In this document: positions 1-8,187 of the stretch, one piece after another | Layout: the number at the start of each line of letters is the position of its first letter | How positions within the stretch are numbered: the stretch's first letter is position 1 | Origin: Micromonospora olivasterospora | Lineage (GTDB): Bacteria; Actinomycetota; Actinomycetes; Mycobacteriales; Micromonosporaceae | Assembly: GCF_007830265.1 (NCBI RefSeq) | Contig: NZ_VLKE01000001.1 | Location: forward strand, 1,054,001 to 1,118,000 | Reading direction: 5' to 3' | Length of the DNA: 64,000 nucleotides | Made by a program: the position numbers and the translations under genes | The notes under the pieces: model-generated | Databases searched by the model: none | Told to the model about the DNA's origin: nothing | The model's input: only the letters and a program-made list of their open reading frames with translations

Positions 1-841
1 CGGTCACGAGACCGGTGGCCGGCCCGTGCGCGTCGACCGAGCCGTGCCCGTCGACCGAGCCGTGGCCGTCGACCGAGCCGTGGCCGTCGACCGAGCCGTG
101 GCCGTCCACGGCGCCGTGGCCGTCGACGTGCGCGCTCAGGCCGCTCGACCCGCCCGGCAGCGGGCGCTCCTTGACGAACGTCTCGGTGATCGCGCTGACC
201 CCGCTGATCCGCTGACCCGTGACGTACTGGGTCAGGTCGATGATGTGCGCGCCGATGTCCCCCAGCGCCCCGGAGCCCGCCTTGTCCCTCTGCAACCGCC
301 AGACCAGCGGGAACTGCGGGTCGACGATCCAGTCCTGGAGGTACGCCGCCCGGACGTGCCGGATGGTGCCGAGCCTTCCCTCGGCGACCAGTTGGCGCAT
401 CAGGGTGACCGCGGGGACCCGGCGGTAGGTGAAGCCGCACATGGCCCGTACCCCGGACTCCCGCGCGGTGGCCGCGGCGGCGGTCATCGCTCGGGCCTCG
501 GCCACCGTGTTGGCCAGCGGCTTCTCGCAGAGGACGTGCTTGCCGGCGGCCAGCGCGGCAATCGCGATCTCGGCGTGGCTGTCCCCCGGCGTGCAGATGT
601 CGACCACGTCGATCTCGTCGGACTCGACGAGTCGCCGCCAGTCTGTGGTGTACGCCTCCCAGCCGAGCCGGTCGGCGGCGTCGGCCACCTTCCCGATGTC
701 CCGGCCGCAGATCAGCGCCATCCGGACCCGCGCCGGGAGGTCGTACACCCGGTTCACGGTGCGCCACGCCTGCGAGTGCGCGGCGCCCATGAACGCGTAG
801 CCGACCATGCCGACCCGCAGGTGCGTGTCGTGAGTGGACAA
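1..841 (-). CDS. Gfo/Idh/MocA-family oxidoreductase, 3' end beyond window
   Basis: NAD(P)-dependent sugar or polyol dehydrogenase of the Gfo/Idh/MocA family. The N-terminus carries a Rossmann start ([15 protein letters not shown]), followed by the family EKPLANTV motif and a [10 protein letters not shown] segment with the conserved Asp/His. I chose the TTG at 841 because GGGGGAGA precedes it at suitable spacing. It is the last visible gene of the ROK-ATPase-permease-binding protein operon, so it probably oxidises the imported sugar; the substrate is unknown. At about residue 240, just after [10 protein letters not shown] where relatives have a variable linker, five GHG(S/A)VD hexapeptides are inserted. 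The gene runs off the left edge, so about 100 C-terminal residues are unseen. Confidence 0.85.
   Translation of the reverse strand, partial: MSTHDTHLRVGMVGYAFMGAAHSQAWRTVNRVYDLPARVRMALICGRDIGKVADAADRLGWEAYTTDWRRLVESDEIDVVDICTPGDSHAEIAIAALAAGKHVLCEKPLANTVAEARAMTAAAATARESGVRAMCGFTYRRVPAVTLMRQLVAEGRLGTIRHVRAAYLQDWIVDPQFPLVWRLQRDKAGSGALGDIGAHIIDLTQYVTGQRISGVSAITETFVKERPLPGGSSGLSAHVDGHGAVDGHGSVDGHGSVDGHGSVDGHGSVDAHGPATGLVT
32..121. repeat. 18-bp tandem repeat inside the oxidoreductase gene
   Basis: Five near-identical 18-bp units (core gtcgaccgagccgtggcc) lie in frame and encode GHG(S/A)VD on the minus strand. The unit length is a multiple of three, so copy-number change keeps the frame. Confidence 0.9.
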
Positions 842-861
842 GGTGGGTCTCCCCCCGTGTG

Positions 862-1918
862 TCAGAACCCGAGCTTGAGGTAGTTGCTCGCGTTCTCCTT
901 GGTGATCGTCTCGGAGGCCAGCACGATCTCCTTGGGCACCTGGAGCTCCACCAGGTCGGACATGCCCTTGCCCTGGCCGATGAGGCGGGCGAGCGAGATC
1001 GCGGACGAGGCCATCGAGGGGCTGTAGGTGACGTGGCCTTCAGGACGGTGTTGTCGGCCTGGATGTCCTCCATCGCCTTCTTCGAGCCGGCGCCGCCGAC
1101 CATGAAGAACTCCTTGCGGCCGGTCTGGTTGACCGCGGCGAGTACGCCGATGCCCTGGTCGTCGTCGTGGTTCCAGAGGGCGTCGAGCTTCGGCAGCGCC
1201 TGGAACAAGCCCGTGGCGGCCTGCTGGCCGGAGTCGGCGGTGAACTCGGCCGGCCGCCGGTTGGCCACCTTCAGCCCGTACGAGGCGAGGGTGTCCGCGA
1301 AGCCCTTCGACCGCTCCTGGGTGAGCTCCAGCGAGTCGATGCCGGGGATCTCGCCGATGACCGGGTTGCTGACCCCCTTGGCCTTGAGCTGCTCGGCGAT
1401 GTAGGTGGCGGCGGCCACCCCCATGCCGTAGTTGTCGCCCTTGATCTGGAGCCGGTAGGCCCGCGCGTCGGGGAACGCCCGGTCCAGGTTGACCACCGGG
1501 ATGCCGGCCTTCATGGCCTCCAGGCCGAACGCGTTGAGCTCCTTGCCGTCGTGCGGCAGCAGCACGATCACGTCGGGCTTCTGGGAGAGCAGGGTGGACA
1601 GCGCCGCCCGCTGGGCCGCCGCGTCCGCGCCGGCCTCGACGGACTTGAGCTCCACGTCGGAGTACGCGCCGGCCTGCGCCTTCGCGTTGTTGGTGATGGC
1701 GGCGATCCAGCCGTGGTCGGCGGCCGGGGCGGAGAAACCGATGGTCACCTTCTTGCCGGGCGCGGCGTTGCCGCCGGAGTCGGTCTCGGCCGCCTTGGTC
1801 TGCGCCGCGGTCGGCGCCGCCTCGTTGCTGGTGCACGCGGTGAGCAGGGCACCGGCGCCGAGCGCGGCCCGCCGAACAGCAGCCGGCGGCGCGACAGGTC
1901 CCGACTGTGCTGGGTCAT
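862..1918 (-). CDS. Sugar ABC transporter substrate-binding protein (two frameshifts as sequenced)
   Basis: Extracellular ribose/xylose-type binding protein (periplasmic-binding fold 4) feeding the adjacent permease and ATPase. The ATG at 1918 follows AGGAGGT. The N-terminus has SRRRLLFGG, then a hydrophobic stretch and LLTAC, so it is an exported lipoprotein. Three frames must be joined: codon phase changes at the CCC run at 1868-1870 and again near 1033. Inserting one base at each place restores a 352-residue protein with family hallmarks ([37 protein letters not shown] and a C-terminal [18 protein letters not shown]). Both sites are shortened G/C runs, so a sequencing deletion is more likely than a real pseudogene. 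Confidence 0.8.
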
Positions 1919-2045
1919 TGCGACCTCCTGGTGAGCGATGGTGGGGGAAAGAGGGTGTGGGGGGTCCGGCCACCGTCGGTGCGACGGCGACCGGGGTGCT
2001 GCTTCTGGGTGCTGGCGGTGCGGGTGGGTGGTGGTACGGACCGGG

Positions 2046-3176
2046 TCAGCCGGTGGTGAGCCGGTTGCGGCCCAGGAACTGGGTCAGGCTGCGGAACTTG
2101 AACTGCTGGACCAGGACGGCGGCGACGATGATCCCGCCCTTGACCATGTTCTGGGCCTCGGTGGAGAGGCCGTTGATGGCGAACAGGTTGGTGATGGTGG
2201 AGAAGATGACCACCCCGAGCAGGGAGCCGACGATCGTCCCCCGCCCGCCGCTGAGCAGCGTCCCGCCGATGATCGCGGCGGCGATCGCGTCCAGCTCGTA
2301 GAGGTTGGCCATCGCCGCCTGGGCGGAGGTGGCCTGCGCGGTCAGCATGATCGCGGCGATGCCGCAGCAGAGGCCGGAGAGCGCGTAGAGCAGGACGGTG
2401 TGCCGCCGGACGTTGATGCCGGCGAGCCGGGCCGCCTCCGGGTTGCCGCCGACGGCGACCGTGCGCCGGCCGAACGTCGTCCGGTTCAGCAGCACCCAGC
2501 CGGCGACGACCACGGCGGCGAGGATGTAGACCAGCAGCGGGATGCCGAGCACGTCCGTGCTGGCGATGCCGTTGATGGTGGTGTTGTTCGACACCTGGGT
2601 CTGCTTGTCGGAGATCTCCGCGGCCAGGCCCCGCGCCGCGACCATCATGGCGAGCGTGGCGATGAACGGCACCAGCCGGCCGTACGAGATGAGCAGGCCG
2701 TTGACCAGGCCGACCGCCACGCCGACGGTGAGCGCGCTGAAGATCATGCCGCCCGCGCCGTAGCTCTGGGTGGCGACCGTGGTGCACCAGACCCCGGCCA
2801 GCGCCACGATCGCGCCGACCGACAGGTCGATGCCGCCACCGATGATCACGACAGTCATGCCGACGGTGACCACGCCGACGACCGAGGCGAGCTTGAGGAT
2901 GGTGAGGATGTTGCTCCACACCCAGCTCGAATCGCCGTACAGGTCGGGGCGGGTGGCGATGCCGATCAGGATCAGCACCACCAGGACGGCGATCAGGCCG
3001 AGGTTGCGCCGGGCGCCCTCGCCGTTGTCGCCGCGCCACCAGGAGAGCCGGCCGGCTCCCTCGGCGGCCGGAGCCTTCGCGGTCGCGGCCGGGTCCACCG
3101 GCGGGGACTGGGCCGGCAGCGGCGCCGGCCGGTCCGGTGTGGCGGTGGGGGTGGGGGTGGGGGTGGCGTCGGTCAT
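2046..3176 (-). CDS. Sugar ABC transporter permease (RbsC/XylH type)
   Basis: Inner-membrane channel of a carbohydrate ABC importer, 376 residues. About 70 N-terminal residues are Pro/Thr/Ala-rich and cytosolic, starting with a PTPTPTATP run. Many hydrophobic helices follow, with the branched-chain/ribose permease signatures GGGIDLSVGAIVAL and a late GGTLLSGGRGT (EAA-like loop). The start is ATG at 3176, whose ATGA overlaps the stop of the upstream ATPase, so the two are translationally coupled. The binding-protein gene follows after about 130 bp. Confidence 0.9.
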   Translation of the reverse strand: MTDATPTPTPTATPDRPAPLPAQSPPVDPAATAKAPAAEGAGRLSWWRGDNGEGARRNLGLIAVLVVLILIGIATRPDLYGDSSWVWSNILTILKLASVVGVVTVGMTVVIIGGGIDLSVGAIVALAGVWCTTVATQSYGAGGMIFSALTVGVAVGLVNGLLISYGRLVPFIATLAMMVAARGLAAEISDKQTQVSNNTTINGIASTDVLGIPLLVYILAAVVVAGWVLLNRTTFGRRTVAVGGNPEAARLAGINVRRHTVLLYALSGLCCGIAAIMLTAQATSAQAAMANLYELDAIAAAIIGGTLLSGGRGTIVGSLLGVVIFSTITNLFAINGLSTEAQNMVKGGIIVAAVLVQQFKFRSLTQFLGRNRLTTG

Positions 3177-4744
3177 GCGGGGGCGCCTTCCATCAGCGAC
3201 CCCGCCATGACGAGGTCGAGCACCGTGTTCTCGTCCAGTTCGCCGGCGGGCGCCTCGCGCACCATCCGGCCCTCGCGCAACACCAGCACCCGGTCGGCCA
3301 GGCCGAGCACCTCGGGCACCTCGCTGGAGACCAGCAGCACCCCGACGCCTCGGGCGGCCAGCTCCCGGATCACCTGGTACAGCTCGGCGCGGGCGCCGAC
3401 GTCGACGCCCCGGGTCGGCTCGTCGAGCAGCAGCAGCCGGGTGTCGCCGAGCAGCCAGCGCCCGACCACCACCTTCTGCTGGTTGCCCCCGGAGAGGGTG
3501 CGCACCGGCCGGCGCACGTCGCGGGGGCGCAGCTCCAGGGAGTCGGCGATCCGGTCCGCCTCGGCCCGCTCCCGGCCGGCGTCGGTGAAGCCGAGGCGGG
3601 CGTACCGGCCGAAGGTGGCCAGGGTGACGTTGCGGTAGATGGGCTCGCCGAGCAGCAGCGCCTGGCTCTTGCGCTCCTCCGGGGCCATCCCCATGCCGGC
3701 CCTTACCGCCGCGCCGACGCTGCCCGGGCGCAGCGCGCGCCCGTTCATCGTGACCGTTCCGGCGTGCGCCCGGCGGGCACCGTAGATGGTCTCCAGCAGC
3801 TCGGAGCGGCCGGAGCCGACCAGGCCGGCGACCCCGACGATCTCGCCCGCCCGCACCGACAGCGAGACGTCGGCGAACTCGCCGGCCCGGGTGAGCCCCG
3901 CGACCCGCAGCAGCTCGGCGCCGTCGCCGTCGGCGGCCGGGCGGTCCGGGAAGACGTACTCGATCGTGCGGCCCGTCATCCTCGCGACCAGGTCGTGGGT
4001 CGGGGTGTCGCGCGCCGGCAGGTTCGCCGCCGTGGTCCGGCCGTCCTTGAGTACGGTCACCCGGTCGCCGATCTCGCGGATCTCCTCCATCCGGTGGGAG
4101 ATGTAGATGACGGCGATGCCCTGCGCGGTCAGCTCGCGGATGATCCGGAACAGGTTGCCGACCTCGTCGTGGGCCAGCACCGCGCTCGGCTCGTCCATGA
4201 TGATCAGCCGGGCCTCGTGCGACAGCGCCCGGGCCATGCTGACGATCTGCTTGCCGGCCGCCGGCAGCGCCCGGACCAGCCGCCCGGGCGGGATCTCGCC
4301 GTGGCCGAGCCGGCTCAGGATCTGCCGCGTCCGGCGGGCCATGTGGCCCCGGCGGACGAAGCCCGCCCGGCGCGGCTCGTGGCCGAGGAAGGCGTTCTCC
4401 GCGACCGACAGGTCCTCGACCAGGTCGAGCTCCTGGTAGATGGTGGCGATGCCGGCGCGCATGGCGGCCTGCGGGTTGGCGAACTCGGCGGGCTGGCCGC
4501 GCCACTCGATGTGCCCGGAGTCGGGGCGGTGCACCCCGGAGAGCACCTTGATCAGGGTGGACTTGCCGGCGCCGTTCTGCCCGAGCAGGCAGTGCACCTC
4601 GCCGGCCCGCACCTCCAGCTGCACCCCGTCCAGGGCCCGTACGCCGGGGAAGGTCTTCACCACGTCCGTCAGCCGCAGCACCACCTCGCCGGCCACGGCG
4701 TCGGCGGGCGCCTCGACCAGCGGCGCTTCCTTCTCGTTCGTCAC
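3173..4744 (-). CDS. Sugar ABC transporter ATP-binding protein (RbsA/XylG/MglA type)
   Basis: Two fused nucleotide-binding domains in 523 residues, the usual size for ribose/xylose importers. Domain 1 has Walker A GQNGAGKST at about residues 55-63 and Walker B LIIMDEPSA. Domain 2 has the signature LSGGNQQKVVVGRWL and Walker B LLLLDEPTRGVDVGA; as usual in this family its Walker A is degenerate. The GTG start at 4744 overlaps the stop of a 20-codon mini-ORF (GTGA), one of two such ORFs linking it to the ROK gene. It energises the permease encoded next. Confidence 0.92.
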   Translation of the reverse strand: MTNEKEAPLVEAPADAVAGEVVLRLTDVVKTFPGVRALDGVQLEVRAGEVHCLLGQNGAGKSTLIKVLSGVHRPDSGHIEWRGQPAEFANPQAAMRAGIATIYQELDLVEDLSVAENAFLGHEPRRAGFVRRGHMARRTRQILSRLGHGEIPPGRLVRALPAAGKQIVSMARALSHEARLIIMDEPSAVLAHDEVGNLFRIIRELTAQGIAVIYISHRMEEIREIGDRVTVLKDGRTTAANLPARDTPTHDLVARMTGRTIEYVFPDRPAADGDGAELLRVAGLTRAGEFADVSLSVRAGEIVGVAGLVGSGRSELLETIYGARRAHAGTVTMNGRALRPGSVGAAVRAGMGMAPEERKSQALLLGEPIYRNVTLATFGRYARLGFTDAGRERAEADRIADSLELRPRDVRRPVRTLSGGNQQKVVVGRWLLGDTRLLLLDEPTRGVDVGARAELYQVIRELAARGVGVLLVSSEVPEVLGLADRVLVLREGRMVREAPAGELDENTVLDLVMAGSLMEGAPA

Positions 4745-4803
4745 TGCGCCAACTCGGTTCGCGACTGCGGGGCTCGCAAACCCGGCTCACTCCTCGCGCT
4801 CAC
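4741..4803 (-). CDS. 20-codon mini-ORF linking to the ABC ATPase
   Basis: Second copy of the coupled mini-ORF. GTG at 4803 overlaps the stop of the first copy, and its TGA (4743-4741) overlaps the ATPase GTG start at 4744. The peptide again begins VSARSEPGLRAPQSRT but ends ELAQ. Function unknown. Confidence 0.4.
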   Translation of the reverse strand: MSARSEPGLRAPQSRTELAQ

Positions 4804-4873
4804 GATGCCTCCCCGGTTCGCGACTGCGGGGCTCGCAAACCCGGCTCACTCCTCGCGCTCACGATGCCTCCCC
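4755..4873. repeat. 59-bp direct duplication spanning the ROK gene 3' end
   Basis: Two consecutive identical 59-bp copies: 4755-4813 and 4814-4872. Each contains a GTGA start/stop quadruplet. The right copy holds the ROK stop codon and the left copy repeats that tail. Because 59 = 63 - 4, each copy forms a 20-codon ORF overlapping its neighbours by 4 nt. Confidence 0.95.
4800..4862 (-). CDS. 20-codon mini-ORF linking ROK gene to next mini-ORF
   Basis: The GTG start at 4862 overlaps the ROK stop (GTGA), and its TGA at 4802-4800 overlaps the next GTG. The predicted peptide begins VSARSEPGLRAPQSRT and ends GEAS, the same four residues that end the ROK protein. No function is recognised. It may serve only to pass ribosomes along the operon. 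Confidence 0.4.
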   Translation of the reverse strand: MSARSEPGLRAPQSRTGEAS

Positions 4874-6043
4874 GAAGGCCACGTCGCTGGCGAGCACGGC
4901 CGCCCCGGCGACCCCGGCGCGCGGGCCCAGCTCGGACAGGACGACCGGCAGGTTTCCGGTGGCCAGCGGCAGCGACCGGCGGTAGACCACACTGCGGATC
5001 TCGGCGAGCAGGATGTGCCCGAGCTGGGCCAGCCCGCCGCCAATCACGATCATCGACGGGTTGGTGAAGCTGACCAGGCCGGCCAGCACCCCACCGACCC
5101 GGCGGCCGCCGTCGCGGATGAGCTGGATGCAGGTCACGTCCCCCTCGACGGCGCCCTCGGCGACGTCCCGGGCGGTGACCACGCCCTTTGCGGCGAGCCG
5201 CTCGGCCAACGCCGGCGACGTCCCGCTGCGGGCGCTGGTGTTCGCCTCCCGGGCCAGCGCGGCGCCGCTGAACAGCGCCTCCAGGCAGCCCACGTTGCCG
5301 CAGGAGCACATCGGACCGTGCGAGTCGACCTGGATGTGGCCGATGTCGCCGGCACAGCCGTCGGTGCCCCGGTAGACGTCGCCACTGAGGTAGATCCCGC
5401 ACCCTATGCCGGTGCCGATCTTGACGAACAGGAAGTCGTCGACCGAGTGGGCGACGCCGCCGTGCCGCTCACCGATCGCCATGATGTTCACGTCGTTGTC
5501 GACCACCGCCGGGCAGCCGTGCTCGCGGGTCAGCAGCTCGCGGACGGGGAATCTGTCCCACCCCGGCATGATCGGCGGCGAGACCGGCACCCCGTCACGG
5601 AAGCTGACCGGCCCGGGCACGCCGATGCCGACCGCGTGCAGCCGCTCGTACGCCCCGTCGACGCGGGCCTTGTGCAACAGTTCGTTGACCCGCTGGAGGG
5701 TCACCTTCGGACCGTTGCGGATGTCGGCCGGCTCCGCGTACGCCGCGACCGGCTCCAGCCGCGCGTTGACCACCTCGACATCGATCGAGCTGGCGCCGAG
5801 GTCCACCGCCGCGAAGCGCAGGCTCGGGCTCAGCTCGACGAGGGTGGACCGGCGCCCGCCCCGGGACGCCGCGAGGCCGGCCTCGGCGACGTAGCCGAGG
5901 CTGACCAGCCGCTCCAACTCGGCGAGCAGCCGGGGACGCGGCATCTGCAGCCGGTCCCCCAGCTCCGCGCGGGACATCGCCCCCTCGTCGCGGAGCACCC
6001 GCAACAGCCGCAGGTGCAGGGGTTCCACGGTCCGCACCGGCAC
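4859..6043 (-). CDS. ROK-family transcriptional regulator
   Basis: Sugar-responsive repressor of the NagC/XylR (ROK) type, 394 residues. The N-terminal winged helix (about residues 10-70) contains AMSRAELGDRLQM. The sugar-kinase-like domain has the ROK signature around FVKIGTGIGCGIYLSGDV and a zinc-site CSCGNVGCLEALF. It is the first gene of the sugar-uptake operon, so it likely controls that operon and itself, with sugar or sugar-phosphate as inducer. The start is GTG 6043 or GTG 6037; both lie just behind GGAGGTGA. Two inverted repeats upstream are candidate operators. Confidence 0.88.
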   Translation of the reverse strand: MPVRTVEPLHLRLLRVLRDEGAMSRAELGDRLQMPRPRLLAELERLVSLGYVAEAGLAASRGGRRSTLVELSPSLRFAAVDLGASSIDVEVVNARLEPVAAYAEPADIRNGPKVTLQRVNELLHKARVDGAYERLHAVGIGVPGPVSFRDGVPVSPPIMPGWDRFPVRELLTREHGCPAVVDNDVNIMAIGERHGGVAHSVDDFLFVKIGTGIGCGIYLSGDVYRGTDGCAGDIGHIQVDSHGPMCSCGNVGCLEALFSGAALAREANTSARSGTSPALAERLAAKGVVTARDVAEGAVEGDVTCIQLIRDGGRRVGGVLAGLVSFTNPSMIVIGGGLAQLGHILLAEIRSVVYRRSLPLATGNLPVVLSELGPRAGVAGAAVLASDVAFGEAS

Positions 6044-6096
6044 TCACCTCCGCATCGGAGTCGGTCGCGCGTCACATCGACGTAACCGCGATGTGT

Positions 6097-6109
6097 TGTG
6101 TCCGACACA
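6097..6109. promoter_or_regulatory. Candidate operator upstream of ROK gene (TGTGTC-C-GACACA)
   Basis: Perfect 6-bp arms around one central base, about 55 bp upstream of the ROK start. Its position fits an autoregulatory site, but binding is inferred. Confidence 0.45.
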
Positions 6110-6160
6110 GTAGGAGCCTTCCGCCTCGCCTGTCCAGAGCTTCAGCCAATTTGATCCAAA

Positions 6161-6182
6161 CTTTTGTCCGAATGAACAAAAG
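6161..6182. promoter_or_regulatory. Candidate operator, CTTTTGT-N8-ACAAAAG
   Basis: Perfect 7-bp arms with an 8-bp spacer in an unusually AT-rich pocket about 120 bp upstream of the ROK start. The length and symmetry resemble dimeric sugar-repressor sites. Confidence 0.45.
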
Positions 6183-6285
6183 CTCGGAGTTGATCTAGGA
6201 AAGTCACCGCCGCCCCGCCTCGCTCGGCGGCGAGGCGGGGCGGCGAGGCGGGGCGGGGCGGCGAACGGGTGGGGCAGGCGGGCGG

Positions 6286-7305
6286 TCAGCCCGTGCGCTT
6301 CTTCTTCCTCAGCTTGCGGTCGTCGCGCAGCTCGACGTACGGCTCCGCCTCGGCGGGGTGCCCGGCGGCGACCGCCCGGCCACGCTCCAACTCGGCGTCG
6401 AACTCCGCGCCGACCAGGATCGCGAGGTTGGTCAGCCAGAGCCAGACCAGGAAGATGATCACGCCGGCCACCGCGCCGTACGTCTTGTTGTACGAGCCGA
6501 AGTTCGCCACGTACACCGCGAACAGGCCGGAGACGACCAGCCAGACCACCACGGCCAGCACGCCGCCCGGGCTGACCCAGCGGAAGCCGCCGTGCCGGGC
6601 GTTCGGCGAGGCCCAGTAGAGGATCGAGAAGGTCAGGCTCACCAGCACCACCAGCACCGGCCACTTCACGATGTTCCACACCGTGACCGCGGTCGAGCCG
6701 ATCCCGATCGCGCCCCCCACGTCCTGGGCGAGCCGGCCGGTGAAGACCACCATCACCGCGCTGACCAGCAGCAGCACGCCGACGGCGGCCGTCACGCCCA
6801 GCCGGATCGGCAGCGTCTTCCAGATCGGCCGCCCCTCGGGAACGTCGTAGATGGTGTTGGAGGCGCGCATGAACGCGGCCACGTACCCGGAGGCGGACCA
6901 GAACGCGCCCAGCAGACCGAGGACGGCGGCGATGCTGGCCAGCCCGCCCGAGTGGCTCGCCTGGTCGATCGCGCTCACGATGATCTGGCGGATGCTGCCC
7001 GCCGGGGCGGCCTGGTTGACGGTGCTCTTGACCCCCTCGGTGGCGCTCGGCCCGAGCAGGCCCAGGACCGAGATGAGCACCAACAGGCCGGGGAAGATCG
7101 ACAGCACCCCGTAGTACGTCAGCGCCGCCGCCCAGTCCGTCAGGCGGTCGTCCTGGAACTCGCCCCGGGTGCGGCGCAGCGCCGCCTTCCAGCTCGCGCC
7201 CGGCAGGTGCGCGGGGCTCTCCGGCCCCTCGTCCGGGCCGACGGGCCGGCTGCCGGCGGCGCCCCGGTCGGGCCCGCCACGCGCGGACGTCTCGTCGGAG
7301 GCCAT
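6286..7305 (-). CDS. YihY/BrkB-family integral membrane protein
   Basis: YihY/virulence factor BrkB family protein, 339 residues; the family's molecular function is not settled. It has a hydrophilic N-terminal tail of about 60 residues with GEFQDDRLTDWAAALTYYGVLSIFPGLL (family start), about six membrane helices and a basic C-terminus ending RKLRKKKRTG. ATG at 7305 follows GAGGGAGGGGCG. It stands alone on the minus strand. Downstream, 6190-6285 is extremely GC-rich repetitive sequence (ggcgaggcgggg) and may hold its terminator. Confidence 0.85.
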   Translation of the reverse strand: MASDETSARGGPDRGAAGSRPVGPDEGPESPAHLPGASWKAALRRTRGEFQDDRLTDWAAALTYYGVLSIFPGLLVLISVLGLLGPSATEGVKSTVNQAAPAGSIRQIIVSAIDQASHSGGLASIAAVLGLLGAFWSASGYVAAFMRASNTIYDVPEGRPIWKTLPIRLGVTAAVGVLLLVSAVMVVFTGRLAQDVGGAIGIGSTAVTVWNIVKWPVLVVLVSLTFSILYWASPNARHGGFRWVSPGGVLAVVVWLVVSGLFAVYVANFGSYNKTYGAVAGVIIFLVWLWLTNLAILVGAEFDAELERGRAVAAGHPAEAEPYVELRDDRKLRKKKRTG

Positions 7306-7368
7306 CGCCCCTCCCTCGTGGTCGCAATGTCCTTCCGGACATGCCCGGGGAAAGGTGGCGCTAACCCG

Positions 7369-8181
7369 TCACTTGTACAGCAGGCGACCCATCCGGCGCG
7401 ACGCCACGAGCAGCCCGACGCCGATCGCCAGCAGCAGGTACGCCACGTCGAGCAGCCAGGACCAGTCGCCGCCCAGCGCGACGCCCCGGATCAGGTGGAC
7501 CGAGCGGTACAGCGGCGTCACCTCCACCAGCCACCGCAGCAGGTCCGGGTACGCCGTCGCCGGCACGAACGTGCCGGAGAACAGGAACAGGGTGAACTGG
7601 GCCGAGCCCATCAGGTCGAAATCCTGCCAGCTGCGCAGGAACGTCGCCAGCGCCATGCCCAGCGCCCCGAAGGCGAAGCCGACCAGCACCGCCGCCGGGA
7701 GCGTCACCAGCGCCCGTACCGGCGTGGTCAGGTCCATCGCCACCATGACCGCCAGGAACGCGGCGGAGTAGGCGCTGCCCCGACCCATCGCCCAGGCCAG
7801 CTCGCCGAGGGCGATCTCGAACGGCCGTACCGGGGTGGCGATCACCCCGTCGTACAGCTTCATGTACTTCATCTTGCCGAAGAAGTTGAAGGTGGTCTCC
7901 GCCAGCGCGCCCGTCATCGCCGAGGACGCCAACATCGCCGGGGCCACGAACGCCGCGTACGACACGAGCCGGCCGTCGGGAAGGGGAAGGTCGCCGACGA
8001 GCGTGCCCACCCCGACGCCGATGGAGAACAGGTACAGCACCGGCTCCACGAAGCCGGAGAGCAGCAGCAGCCAGTAGACGCGCTTCAGCGCCGCCACGTT
8101 GCGCTCGGTCACCGAGGCTGCCCGGCGGGACGCGGCGGAGACGTCGACCAGCCGGGGCAGGACGAGACTGACCACGGGCAC
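7369..8181 (-). CDS. ABC-2 type exporter permease (second of pair)
   Basis: NodJ/DrrB-like membrane subunit, 270 residues with about six hydrophobic segments. The N-terminal AALKRVYWLLLLSGFVEPVLYLFSIGVGVG pattern is typical of daunorubicin/nodulation-type permeases. It begins 6 bp after the preceding permease stop, so the two are co-transcribed and probably form a heterodimeric channel. No ATPase is adjacent; the nearest matching one is at 13197-14129 on the same strand. Substrate unknown. Confidence 0.85.
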   Translation of the reverse strand: MPVVSLVLPRLVDVSAASRRAASVTERNVAALKRVYWLLLLSGFVEPVLYLFSIGVGVGTLVGDLPLPDGRLVSYAAFVAPAMLASSAMTGALAETTFNFFGKMKYMKLYDGVIATPVRPFEIALGELAWAMGRGSAYSAAFLAVMVAMDLTTPVRALVTLPAAVLVGFAFGALGMALATFLRSWQDFDLMGSAQFTLFLFSGTFVPATAYPDLLRWLVEVTPLYRSVHLIRGVALGGDWSWLLDVAYLLLAIGVGLLVASRRMGRLLYK

Positions 8182-8187
8182 CCCTTC

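Noticed and set aside
2046..4790. A 914-codon open frame on the minus strand joining the ATPase region to the permease
   Set aside because: The upstream two thirds are an Arg/Gly-rich shadow of the ATPase gene in another frame. Only the part from ATG 3176 has permease sequence.
3137..6085. Long plus-strand ORFs (up to 982 codons) antisense to the sugar operon
   Set aside because: Composition typical of antisense GC-rich frames (His/Gly/Asp/Arg-rich); the minus strand holds clear families.
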